Assembly (NCBI RefSeq): GCF_014905175.1
Contig: NC_057792.1
Coordinates: forward strand, 1,364,001 to 1,428,000
DNA from: Aphidius gifuensis
Lineage: Eukaryota; Arthropoda; Insecta; Hymenoptera; Braconidae
Direction: 5' to 3'
Length of the DNA stretch: 64,000 nucleotides
Made by a program: the position numbers and the translations under genes. Numbering within the stretch: the first letter of the stretch is position 1; the number at the start of each line of letters is the position of its first letter. This document shows, one piece after another, positions 40,501-51,978 of the stretch. The notes beneath the pieces were generated by a model. That model was not told the DNA's origin and did not search any database. It saw nothing but the letters and a program-made list of their open reading frames with translations.

Positions 40501-40839
40501 CTAAGGAAAAGAGGATGCCTACATGTTAATTCCTTTGGCAAAATTAATTTTATATTAATTAACATGTGGCTACATCTTTTCCATAGACATTTTTTCAATA
40601 GCTTTCTATTTATCATACGATATTAAATAAATAAATAAAAATAAAAAATATTAATCACATTTCAAATTATAATATAAATCAGTCGGTATATAGTTTGGGC
40701 TGATATTAAAGATATTATTGTCATATTATCCACATTCTCCCTCCTTCCACCTAAACGCAAAATCGGTCTCAGCATGGGAAAATCTTCAGTTAGGGAAAAA
40801 ATATTCTTCCTCAAAAATACACGTAGTGCTACCCCCCTG
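37526..40839. mobile_element. hAT-like non-autonomous DNA transposon inserted in U2
   Basis: The element is 3314 bp. The left end begins CAGGGGGATAGCACTAC and the complement of the right end begins CAGGGGGGTAGCACTAC; the inverted repeat extends to 27 bp with two mismatches. The flanks are identical 8-bp duplications, ACAGATAC, at 37518-37525 and 40840-40847. The uninterrupted paralogue at 46489-46496 carries that octamer once, confirming the exact insertion. An 8-bp duplication with CAG-G-rich ends is characteristic of the hAT superfamily; Dada elements, known for hitting small RNA genes, usually make 6-7-bp duplications. No frame of 60 codons or more lies inside, so a transposase must come from elsewhere. 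The unique left (to about 37750) and right (from about 40610) parts flank a palindromic array. Confidence 0.9.
37750..40610. repeat. array of about 14 palindromic ~200-bp units
   Basis: The block AAATGTCC recurs at about 37803, 38011, 38217, 38411, 38609, 38815, 39022, 39227, (39435, altered), 39637, 39858, 40088 and 40328, with a worn unit from about 40480. Periods are roughly 194-240 bp. Each unit is itself a palindrome: GTCCAAGGAAAAGCAGTAGC at its left is mirrored by GCTACTGCTTTTCCTTGGAC at its right, with GATGTAGC/GCTACATC inside. The spacer between units (around ATAAAATACATGTAAATTT) lies between GGACATT and AATGTCC, so the array reads as linked hairpins. The last two units have a different centre (CCTACATGTTAATTCCTTTG). 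No coding frames are present. Confidence 0.88.
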
Positions 40840-40847
40840 ACAGATAC
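40840..40847. repeat. target site duplication, right
   Basis: ACAGATAC directly after the element's CCCCCCTG end, continuing into TACTACACTTTGATC of U2. It pairs with the left duplication at 37518-37525. Confidence 0.95.
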
Positions 40848-40883
40848 TACACTTTGATCTTAGCTATTAAGCCGAGAAGCGAT
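40840..40883 (-). pseudogene. U2 snRNA copy A, 5' fragment
   Basis: The complement begins ATCGCTTCTCGGCTTAATAG and runs through GATCAAAGTGTAGTATCTGT, the first 44 nt of U2 including stem I and the branch-point-recognition segment GTAGTA, to the transposon. It retains the upstream region shared with copy B, so transcription might still start here and run into the transposon, giving a chimeric RNA. The missing 3' part lies 3.3 kb away at 37376-37525. Confidence 0.93.
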
Positions 40884-41310
40884 AACTTGTAATTTTCTTC
40901 CACTGGTATATGAACACCACATCATGACATTGTACAAGTGAAAAACATGCGACACCTATTGTACAGGTATAGAACTAAAATTTATTTTCAACCCACTGCA
41001 CCAGTAATTTTTTTTAATCAAAATAATAAACTGCTCAGTTATATATTTTAATTAATTAATTAATTAATTTTTTTTTTTAATTATTAACAAATTTAATTTA
41101 CGAAAAAAACAATAAAAAAAAAATATTACAAGTTTTTAGTGATATAAATAAAACAATATAGCAATATACATTGAAAAAATTATTTTTTTAAATTTTAGAT
41201 AGTTTATAATTAAATAGAAAAAAATTAATTATTTATATTTAATTAGGAAATATTTATTTAAATTTAATTTTAAATATTTCCAAACAAGTTTTTTTGTTTC
41301 ATAGAAATTT

Positions 41311-44300
41311 TAAATTAATTGAGCCAAGTATTTAAATTGCCTATAAATTTTTTCATATAAATTTTAAAATTTATTTTGCATTTATATAATTATGTAATTT
41401 ACAAAATTAAAAATTTCACCCAACTTTTCTAGTAGTATTTCTGTAGAAATATGAGTGCCAAAAATTATAGTAAAAGCCAGAGAAGGTTTTGCATGAATAA
41501 GTATTTTTTTTAATGCGAGAAAAAGATTTAAAAGACAGGAAAATAAAAAAAATAGTATATAAAAAAGAGAAAGAAAAGTGGTGGGATAACAATTGTGCAT
41601 TCATCGGGGGCCAACGGATCTCTAATTAAAACACATTGTTTATATTCGTGGCACGAAATCTTTAGTCAGACTTTTCACTATAACCCCTTGGTTCACCTTT
41701 TTAGCTTCAGTACACATTACCTTGTCTCACCTTTGTCTTTTATTTTGTTTTTCCCGCATGTTTAAACCCAAAGGCTCTTTTTTTTTTTTTTAAACAAACT
41801 TTAGTGTAACTCATTAAAGATTGTGGAAAATTTTATAAAATTTATACATTTCACGTTCTTGTGGTGCCTTCAATTTGCTTTATCAATTTATATATATTTA
41901 TTATTTACTTTTGAATTTTCATTGTGAATAACAACCAATGTATTTATTTGATTTTATATTTTTTTTATTTTCAACAAGTTTGCTTGTTACGCAATGTGAA
42001 TAAAAAATAAGAAAAAAAATATTTTTATTTTTATTTTTAAGAGGTACAATGAACTCTCTGTGAGGTAAAATGAAAAAGAAAATGATAAAATGTACTTGAC
42101 TAGCCGTGAATTTTGTTTTTTTGTTTTCTAATTTTTTTTAGGGTTGAGGATTTTTATTTTGCATCGTAACTTTTGTAAAACTACTGCTGGGGACAGAATA
42201 TAACATGGAAAAGCGTGCCAAGGGGTCTTGGATAAAATTACGCGCCAAGGCGTACCAATACAAATTGTAATTGTATGTAAAATGAGAAAAGCCTTGGCCA
42301 AAAATTATGGTAGCTTAATTTTATATCCAAGACTACTATTAAATTTACTTCACCTTCTTGAATATACTCTCTCATACTGTATTCAGTGGTTTTTTTTATA
42401 TACTTTTTCATCTTCCACTTTATCAGTTTAAAAGTTTAGCAAGATGATTCCTTGCTTTTGGGTTAATTTAAAGCATTTAAAATATTTTTCATTATAAAGA
42501 TAAAAAATTAAATATAAATAACTTTTGTTTTATATTTTTTTCCATTCATAAATCATAAGAAAAAAAAATTAAAAAACTTCATTAAATTAGTCTATAAATA
42601 ATTTATGAAAAATATAAATAACATTATAATTTACTGTTAAAATAATAACAAATATTACAAATTAATTAAAAACATGCAACACATGTTGTTGAGGTCAGTA
42701 AAATTGTCGAAACACATGTTCAATATCTACAATAAATTTTTTATTTTTATTATTTTTTTTTAACTCATAAACATGCCTAGTTAAAAAAAATATCTACTGT
42801 GCTACAAACAAACAATCAAGTTAACCAAAAATAGTCAATTTTTTTAAGCCACAATAAAATGAATATTTTACATTTAACAGCAGTACTTAACACTTGCCTA
42901 TTGCTATTATCGTTCAAATAAAAATCACCCATTCATTTCATCCCCTTTTTTTTAAAAAAAAAAAAAAGCACAGTGTTGAAAAAAAAAAATACAATAAACT
43001 TCATGGGGATATAACTCATACTTTCATGATAGTGTTAGCTTCATTTATGAAACATAGTAATTTTAGTGCATAAAATACAATGCATATCTGCGAACATTAT
43101 CGCATTATATTTGGTACATTACACCAACATAAACTACTCTATACTTCATTGGTAATCGAAGCAAAATATTTCTCCAATACGATAACAAAATACAAAAAAC
43201 AATTGTTAATAATAAAAGATTAAAAAAATAAATTTTTAACATTGATATATTGTTAATTAATATAACCCTCAATAATTTGAATTTAAATTTCATCGGTATT
43301 GTAATGTAGAATTTGGAATCATTAATTTAACTTTGCACTATAAATTTAAAATAAAAATCATCAATTTAACAAACTTCCGAAATCCGTAAAAGCCTTTTTT
43401 ACTAGAGATATATATATTTTGATTTATTTGTATGGATATACGAGTAGTTTTGATATATATATAAATCAATTCATATATATTATATGCTGACAGTCAGTTG
43501 AAAGATGCGGATAGCATACAAATGGACTGGATTTAACATTTATACAATCACAAATGTGTCTCATCTATGTGTGTATATAAAAGGGTATATATTGTGTATA
43601 GTCAGTATAGTCTACTTGGAATTTTCAAAAGCCTCTGTTTGCATTATTTGTATGTATGTGTGTATACATGGATAGTAACTGATGAAAAGAGAGAGAGTAG
43701 GTAGGATTTACGGTATATTATGTGTACATGAAATTGCTGGAGATATCCAACAGTCAACTACAGTTTATCCACAGTCAATAAAAGCAACCTGTCAACATGA
43801 ATACCGATATAGCAATACAGTGTTGCACATGGCCTTTACAAATTTTTTTTTTATTCTAAAATTGACTTAAACAGTAATTGCATAATACACATAAAATTGT
43901 ATGCAAATAAATTTGTTAATGAATTTTTTAAATATAAAGAAAATATATTTTTAAACAAATATATTTTCTATTAGAATTTTTTTAATTTAGATATTTTTTA
44001 TGTAGAGCTTTTTTTGTTTGGGTTATTTTGGCTATAACAGTCGTATAATAATTTTTGGAGCTTTTTTTTATTTATTTATTTATACATACATGTACTGAAG
44101 ATTTATCACAATATCAACACATTTAATACACATATACATTTTGACGTTAGTACTGTAAATATTCGTTATAATAAATATATGTTTCATGGAGCTTGAAAGC
44201 TTCATATATAAAGCCACAAATCCAGGCAATTCTCTGATTCTGTCCGGCAATGTTAACAGCTTTTCTACGGCTATGAAAAGGAGCCATATATATTTTCGTG

Positions 44301-46298
44301 CCTTTCATCTTATTGTTATTATTATCAAACTTTATTTTAGTTTTATTCAAAAACTATATTCTCAATGCTTATATTCAACTTATGAATTTTAGAATTATTT
44401 AATAGTCAAAGAATATTTTACTTCAAATGGAAATGAGAAATTTAAATTTTCAAAATTATTTATTCTTCAAAATTTATACATCAATGTATTTTTTTTTTTT
44501 TTTTTGCATTTATTATTATAATTTATTCAAGGCTTTTTTTTTATTTTAGAAAATGTAATTTTTTTTTCGTATTGTAAAATGTAACATTTTTTAGGTAATT
44601 TAATTTGTACGTCAATTTATTCAGCTATTGTTTTTATAATTATTTTTATTAGAAAATTTTTTTCTTATTATTTTTTAAGAAAAATTTTGTCTTATAAAAT
44701 TTTTTCTTGAATAAAAAAAGCTCAATAAAATGATGTAAAAATTAAATTACATAAAAAAGCTTATTTTTTGCAAAATGAAAAATTATAATATACATTATAA
44801 ATAATTTTTTTTTAATTGTATATTATTTTTGCATTATTTTCTATTGTCCCTGGGGTATAAAGTGTATTTAGTCTTTGTTTCTTATTTTTCATAGTGAAAA
44901 GTATAAAAAATAAAATAAAGCTTGGACGACATCCGGCAATGAATTGTAAGCTCCTCAAACCCAAGATGAACATCTTTATTGAAGAAATAAAAAAAATTAA
45001 ATCAAACAATAAAGCAAATACGTTGCCAAGATTGGCGGTCGTCTTCCAAACTAAATTCTCTTGCTCTTAATTTAACTTATTTTTTTTGAGATATTCTACA
45101 ATTTTTATACTCGCATCTTCCAAGGGTATTCGAGCAGATAAAGAAAACCATTTCAATTTCCCTAATGCTGCAACCATCTCACTTTTACATTAACAAAGTC
45201 CCGTCACTCAAGGCTTTATTTGTCTCTTCTTCGTTTTACATTTTTTTTCCATTTGTTCTTTTTACATTTATTTTTTTATTTTTATCAAGAATAAAAAGAG
45301 AAAAAAGAAAAAAAATATATTCTTCTCCCTGTGCAGTATCACAATCCCAAGAGTATCACTTTTCTTCTCTGCATTTTTCAGCCTTCTATCATATTTTTTT
45401 ATCTATTCATATTTTTTAAAAATCGAGTATTTGACAGGTGAATTATTCTCAGCATCAACCCTACCAACATCTTCATATCATTTGCCATATTTTTATCCCG
45501 AGAAAAAAAAGAATATAAAAATTACAAGATAACAATAAAATTGACATAAATTTAAGACAGTGATAAGTGATGATGAGTTGATATAAATAATTCATCAAAA
45601 AATAAAAAATACTATTTACTAAAATAAATTGAATGCCATATATTTTTCAAGATATATTGTCTGTATAAAAAAATAAATATCAATAAATCACGTTTGGTGG
45701 TAGATAAAATAATTTCGTGATAAATCAAAGCTTCAAGTATTTCATGAAACAAACAATTATTTTGTTTGAAATTCTAGAAACAATTATAAATACAGTATTA
45801 AAATAATTACAAGTGTTCAGTCAGGCTAACTTGAGACAAACAACACAGCCAAAAGAGAACACAAGATATTTTCCAATTTACCTCTAAACATCTTTTTCAT
45901 TGTTTTATTTTTAATACATATATATATTTCTATCTTTCATTTGATCCTGTGTACTTGTATGTCCGGTCAAACGTCAGGATTTCGTTGGGTTCACGAGGCT
46001 CTGGGGGATATTTCATTTCCCCCTTGACAGAGAAGACAGAGAGCTAGAGAGATAGTATGGTACAGTGAAGCTAAAGTGGTCTCTGACCGTGCATCGAACC
46101 GTAGATTCCTGAGATGAGAATACACTGACAAAAGCACAATTATATACAAACAATATATAGTATAATTTCTCATACATACACATACATCAATCTAAGCAAG
46201 TGATCTTCTTTGGTCTTTGAATGAAATCATTGTAACACGGCATTACCTTGTGGCTAGCCAAAAAAATAAATAAATTCTTTGAAGAATTCATCTAATAG
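41311..46298. other. AT-rich spacer between U2 copies
   Basis: About 5 kb with no recognisable gene. Open frames are short and AT-driven. A less AT-rich island at about 45960-46110 lies just downstream of the 3' side of the intact U2 and contains a short inverted block (GGGGGATATTTCATTTCCCCC at about 46003-46023); I cannot assign it. Confidence 0.45.
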
Positions 46299-46326
46299 AA
46301 TTTATTCTTGATGATTTTAGGGGTAT

Positions 46327-46340
46327 TTATGTTTTGACAA
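46327..46340 (-). promoter_or_regulatory. candidate snRNA 3' box
   Basis: On the minus strand, GTCAAAACATAAA starts about 8 nt past the U2 3' end. It resembles the snRNA 3' box (GTTT-N-AAAR-N-AGA type) which directs Integrator-dependent 3' processing of Pol II snRNAs. The AAAACATAAATACCCC part is identical in copy A. Match is loose, so this is a candidate. Confidence 0.4.
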
Positions 46341-46346
46341 TATTAT

Positions 46347-46532
46347 GTGGGCTTTCTCCGGCGGTACTGCTATACCGGATAAACCCGTGATAGAGCCAAG
46401 GCAAGCCCCGGCATCTATCCAGTTACAAAAAACAGTTTAATATTCTGGCTCCTCAATGAGGAGCGTTTCAGATATTAAGCTGAAAAGAACAGATACTACA
46501 CTTTGATCTTAGCTATTAAGCCGAGAAGCGAT
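46347..46532 (-). ncRNA. U2 spliceosomal snRNA (intact copy)
   Basis: About 186 nt. U2 pairs with the intron branch site in the nucleus as part of the U2 snRNP. The 5' end ATCGCTTCTCGGC and the block GATCAAAGTGTAGTATCTGT are canonical, with the branch-site-pairing GTAGTA at nt 34-39. Stem IIa is TTTCAG/CTGAAA, a paired variant of the usual TATCAG/CTGATA; stem IIb is a perfect GCTCCTC/GAGGAGC hairpin; stem III pairs GATAGA with TCTATC; stem IV pairs CCGG with CCGG and has GCAGTACC in its loop. Oddities: the Sm-site region reads CTGTTTTTTGTA, lacking the A that normally opens AUUUUUG, and loop IV has TATAGCAG instead of TATTGCAG. The retained stems favour a working gene or a recently working variant. 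The exact 3' end may differ by a few bases. Confidence 0.93.
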
Positions 46533-46640
46533 AACTTGTATTTTTCTTCCACTGGTATATGAACACCACATCATGACATTGTACAAGTGAAAAACATGCG
46601 ACACCTATTGTACAGGTATAGAACTAAAATTTATTTTCAA
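46533..46640 (-). promoter_or_regulatory. U2 upstream region, candidate PSE window
   Basis: The 100 bp upstream of the U2 start (on +, to the right) is nearly identical to the same region of copy A (40884-40990). Insect snRNA genes carry a proximal sequence element about 40-60 bp upstream; here that window is about 46573-46593 and reads, on the minus strand, TTTTCACTTGTACAATGTCA. I do not know the PSE consensus for this species, so the site is positional inference. TTGTACAATG and CCTGTACAATAGG give two related TGTACAAT blocks, about 30 bp apart. Confidence 0.4.
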
Positions 46641-46960
46641 CCCACTGCACCAGTAATTTTTTTTAATCAAAATAATAAACTTCTAAGTTATATATTTTAA
46701 TTAATTAATTAATTAATTTTTTTTTTTAATTATTAACAAATTTAATTTACGAAAAAAACAATAAAAAAAAAATTTACAAGTTTTTAGTGATATAAATAAA
46801 ACAATATAGCAATATACATTGAAAAAATTATTTTTTTAAATTTTAGATAGTTTATAATTAAATAGAAAAAAATTAATTATTTATATTTAATTAGGAAATA
46901 TTTATTTAAATTTAATTTTAAATATTTCCAAATAAGTTTTTTTTGTTTTATAAAAATTTG

Positions 46961-49900
46961 GGGTTATCTAATGGCTTATGTACATGGTATATTTCATAAT
47001 GTATTATGTGAAATCTTGTGTATAGGTGTCAGGTGTGTGATTAGCATAATGATGTTGTGTCTATTGGTTGCTACTTGCTGGTGGTCAAAATCATTTCTGC
47101 TATTATGGCACGTGCCATTACGAAACTGAATAGTTGAGCTTAAAGCATCCCATTAACCATAAGGATTGGTTAAATTTACCAAATATAACGAGACAACTAT
47201 AAAGGGGTTCTTGGGGAGTTGAATTAAGGCTATTTGGAGACTAGAAAAGCATTCTGTTCTTGTGTGTATATATAATATTATCCACACTATATTCTCCAAG
47301 GATCTAGTCCATTTTCCATATATGTCAAAATTTCATATAGAATTGTTGGTGATGTAGACAATGCCATAACAAGCATGGTTTATATTACTGGACATTATTA
47401 TTAGATTGCTTAGAAGATCAACTTAACTTTGTATAAACTTATAGTATAGGATTATAATGTACTTCAAAATATATATATAAACTAGCTTGGATTAACACAT
47501 TACCACCTTCTAAACACTATTTTCATCATAGATCATTTTTAATTATTTTCAAGATAATGTTCTTGACAGTATAATCAAAAGTTTTAAGGTCAAGTGTATT
47601 TAAAATATTGTCTTATATTCAAGCTGATAATTAAGACTAAACAATTCATCTTGGGTTGCAAGTGTACATGACAATTTCTGAATATTGCATTTTTATATTA
47701 TCATTATCATCATGGGAGTAGTTTAATGTTAATGCTCACTTTAATTATTGACTCTTTTAATTAAGAATATATATATAAATGCAGATGAAATTAAAAATGA
47801 AAAAAAAATATATATTTTAAATAGAAAAGTTAGCTATGTCTACAGGGATTACATAATATTAAATTTTCTAATTTTTTTTTTTTTTGTTTTTATACTGTTA
47901 CTTTATAGCTTTGGTGCTCAATGTTCTTGGAATGAAGAACTTGTTTGCATTTTTAAGTACACTCGTGGGAATGATGAATGCTTTAACAGAGTTTCTTTGA
48001 ATTTATTTATTTATTTTATTTCTTATTTTAATGATTTTAAAATGATAATAAATATTGAATTATAAAACTTCTTAAATATGAAAAAAGAGCTTGAAAAAAA
48101 TTTATATAAACAACTAAAATATATATCTAAAATGTAGGTGAAATGCAAATAAAAAGCTTGTCAATTTTTATTGTTTAAAATTTTATTTTCATATTGTTTT
48201 AATGAGCTTGTTATAAATTTTCTAAATGAAAATTAGAATAATGTAATTAAAAATATAATTACACATTGAGATGTCATTTTAATGAGTGAAAAAAAATTTT
48301 AAACACTTTCAAAAATTTAAGTAAAGAAAAAAAAAATGTATGTATGAATATTTCAGTGGTTATAGTTGCAATTTAAAAGGAGTAAAATAAATATAGGACA
48401 TATGAAAATATTGAAGAAGAAGAGTCAACATTTAGATACAGACTTTTGAGATTTTTAATCAAAATATTTTAGTCTCATTCAGTAGACATAACTGTCTTGA
48501 TGTGAGAGTTGATCCTTTCTACTCAAGAATTAACAAATCTATGTTTCATCATGTAGAGTTTTGTTGTCAACTTGTATAACTCAACTGACGAAGAAGATGA
48601 AGATGAATAAGAAAAAGACTGAATGATGATGAAGAGACTAAAAAAAAAAGCATAATAAAAATAAAATTTTGTTGGAAAAAATAAAAAGTACATATTACTA
48701 AACTGGGAGAGACGTCTTGTAAGAAAACCCAGTGAAGAGATTTTAACTCAAAAGATGAGCCGTTGGATTATCTGGTGACCTTCTTGTCTTTTCATTCAAT
48801 CTCTTTTTATCTCACAAAACTTATACATTACTCTTGAAATTTTCTTAAGTATATATTAAGATCTATAAATATAGCATATCTTAAGTACACATATAACTAA
48901 AATGACTAACGTTTTATACTAAAATTAACATATATATATTTATTTTAAAAAAAATAATATACCTTTTTATATTTTTTACATAAAAAAAGTTAATCAAATT
49001 TTTAAATAAATTAAAAATATTTCTCTATTTTTTTCAAAGATAAAAATTATTATTCTAGTAAATTTTTTATATCGTTTAATAATTTAATAAAAGTTTAAAT
49101 ATTTATAAAAAATTAATAGTCTTATTTTTAGACTTACTTTAAAAAATTTATTATCCAATAATTAAAAAACTTGTTGATTACGAAAAAAAGTATAAAAAAA
49201 AAAGAAATATAACAAAATGTACCCGAGAGAATAATTAAACATCAGGTCATCTGTCCATTTGTCGTGACACTTTTCAACGATTCATGAGACTAGTGTATTT
49301 TTAATGCCTTCAAATGAATTATATACAATAAAGGGGGAATTGAAAAATTTGACACACAGAGGTTAATTACTCAAGCTAACAAATTGTCATTGGTTAACAC
49401 AGGTGGCACGAATTAACGCTTTTCAACGTGTAACCTAAAAAAAAAAAAAAAGAAAGATATATACAGTTAAATAAAAATAAAAAAAAAAATACAGTTAAAT
49501 AATTAAAAATTGTAGAATAATGCATGACGCAAGTTTAATTGTTCTGAGTGTGGTGACCAGGGGTTTCAGTAGAAGCTTAATTCATTATTCGTGAAAGGTC
49601 AAAATGGATAAAAGGCCAACCCGTGGTTTTAATTGGTCCTATAGACCCAATGTTAATCCTTGAAAATAAAATATTTTAAAAATTTAAAAAACATCCACAT
49701 GACACACGTTTAATTACTCATGCGAATGGTAAATTTCTAAACTTTATCTTTAGCTATAAATTTCTATAAATTTATTAAATTATCACAATTAAAAAAAAAA
49801 AAAAAATTAACTGCAAAAATTAATGCTTAGCTTTAATTCAGCTGTATTAATTTTTATCTTTTTTTATTTTTTTAAAAATTATTTATTGCAATTAAAGATA

Positions 49901-51978
49901 AATAAATTTTTTTAATTTAAAATTTGATGAATTTTTTATTTTTTTTCATGGTTTTATGAACACTAATAACCGACATTTTGAAATTATTAAAAAATACAAA
50001 AAAAAAATCTCATTTTACGTGTGTATATGTCGCTTTTTGTTGCGAAATTTTTTTTTTTTTTATTACAACCCTTTTTCAGCTTCGACGACATACGGACGAA
50101 CGAACACCAGGATTTTCATTTGCCGCATGGTTTTTAATAACATTAGCCGTCGCGTTGTAATCTGTCGTCTGTCCAACTGTACGTCACTCAAAAATTCCCA
50201 TCTTTTATTTTATTCTTTCCTACTGTTTTTCCATTATTTCGTATTATGTATTTTTTTTTTTATTCTACCAACAGTATCATTATTATTGTCATTGTTATAT
50301 GGGAGAACAATAAAGTCGAGAAATAAGGCCAGTAGATAATTTAGGATTTAATTTAATTTTTTTCATTTTTATTCTATTGTTTTATTTTTATTTTTTTTAT
50401 ATATTCATCATTTTTAATATGTTTGCTACGATACTTGAATAATTTGCAAGTCATATTGTAAATTTTAATTTGATATCAACTTGTCTCGCACTAATTTAAC
50501 AGACTATCTCACTTTTGACAAACAATATGTCAGAACTTTTGGTATAAGAGATTCTCATTTTCCTCATTTTCATCAACAAGCCAGTTTGTCAGTGAGGTGC
50601 AGAGGATGAATAAAACCCTTATCGACTTTATAACGCAGCTATATATTCAACTAGAACGTCCATCAGGAAGTCTTGAATTTTTTATATCATCATTATCATC
50701 ATCATACTTTTATTTTTTTTCATTTTTTTATTTTTAACAATTTAGTAAATGAGTAAGAGATAAAAAATTTTCAAGTATCCCTTGGTCTGATGAACAATTT
50801 TACTAGCGTGAATTTTATTTGCTGATAGTAGAAAAAATTTTTATTACAAATTAAAAGGACATTTCGATTGAACAAAGTTAAAAAAATTAGAAAAAAAAAA
50901 AGAAGAAGCTTTTTAAGTATCAGGATATAAAATTGAATGTAATAAAAAAAAAAATATATAAAATGTAAAATTTTTTAACTGTGTTATATTGAACTTTATG
51001 TATATATAAATGGAAACGTTGTGTCGACGATTGGATGGTACTCGATTCTTTAAAACTCGCATGGACATACACAATCACCTTGACCATCCCCTTTGTGTTC
51101 ATTTTAACCAGCTCTCATACTGCTTTTACCGCAATTCGAACGGATGCTAGTAAAATTTGGCGTTCTATTCAGCGTGATGAAAAAAATAAATAAAAAAAAA
51201 TAACAAACGAGACTGAAAATAATGAAAAAAACCATTCAAAAAAAAATATAACCACCGTAGAAGGATAAAGAAAAAAAAGATAGATTCAAATAAATAAAAA
51301 AAAAAAAAACGTGTGAGTTTACAATCCGTGAATTTTTAGCATCTATATATATATTTTATTTAATGCCTGTGTGGGTGATTGTAGTGTGTACTGAGAGAAT
51401 CACATAATGCCAGCGAGAGTATGAAAATAAAAGATGACAATTCATTATATAATAAAAAAAAAAAAGAGAGAAAACTGCTGGTCACTGAATAAAGACCAAA
51501 TGATTAAACGTGAATAATGAAAACGACAAAATAAAAAAAATCACGACCAGTCCAACAATTTCACGAGGGTGTAAAAATTCTTTTGTATATTATCAAAATA
51601 ATTATAGCGAAAAAATTAAATTCCCATATAGTTTTTTTTAATTAAAAATAAATAAAAATTTTAAATTCTTTTTAAAAATATATAATTCAACTAAAAAAAA
51701 AAAAACAATTAATTCATAAATATAAAAAAAAAGTAGCTTCAAAGTAAAATTATTTCGTGACCTTGTTTTATAAGATCAAATCTAAATGACATTGTTCGTA
51801 ATTATTTCTTTTCCCTAACCAATTGAGATTTAATTTATTTTTTACGAGATGAAGAGGTCTTTGAAGGACGAAAAAAAAAAAAGGACTTTATGTAAGATTA
51901 TGAGGCTCAAGAAAACGAGACAAAAATATTAAAACAATGATAAAATAGATGAGGAAAAAAAAAGAAAAATGATTGTGA
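46961..51978. other. AT-rich desert
   Basis: No gene recognised. Short frames here (such as 49956-50339) are T-rich. The exception in composition is about 50080-50185, a GC-richer stretch with CGACGACATACGGACGAACG; no domain or RNA fold is recognisable. Confidence 0.45.

Larger units (their letters stand above)
37328..41310 (-). repeat. duplicated U2 locus, copy A, interrupted
   Basis: Positions 37328-37525 plus 40840-41310 align end to end with 46299-46960 with only scattered differences. The duplicated block includes the 3' signal, the whole U2 sequence, and about 430 bp upstream of the U2 start. The 3.3-kb transposon lies between the two halves. Differences seen include one base in U2 (A where copy B has G, sense strand, at + position 37391), one just upstream of the start, and a few in the AT-rich flank. 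Confidence 0.9.
46299..46960 (-). repeat. duplicated U2 locus, copy B, intact
   Basis: The block is collinear with copy A (37328-37525 joined to 40840-41310) from about 20 bp beyond the 3' signal to about 430 bp upstream of the U2 start. Identity looks close to 98-99% by eye even in the AT-rich flank. Same orientation as copy A, about 9 kb apart including the transposon. Similarity stops sharply at about 46298 and 46960. Confidence 0.9.

Noticed and set aside
37750..40610. Palindromic array as a CRISPR array
   Set aside because: Units are ~200 bp, palindromic throughout, without unique spacers, and the genome is eukaryotic.
37526..40839. Reading the split U2 as an intron-containing snRNA gene
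   Set aside because: The interruption has transposon ends and a duplicated octamer, and the paralogue shows the uninterrupted site; no splice-site logic is needed.
46003..46023. GGGGGATATTTCATTTCCCCC as a terminator or RNA hairpin
   Set aside because: Only a 5-bp stem with a long AT loop, no associated transcript; likely chance.
48605..48626. Complement reads CAGTCTTTTTCT, like the start of miR-14
   Set aside because: Purine-rich simple sequence surrounds it and no precursor hairpin can be drawn.
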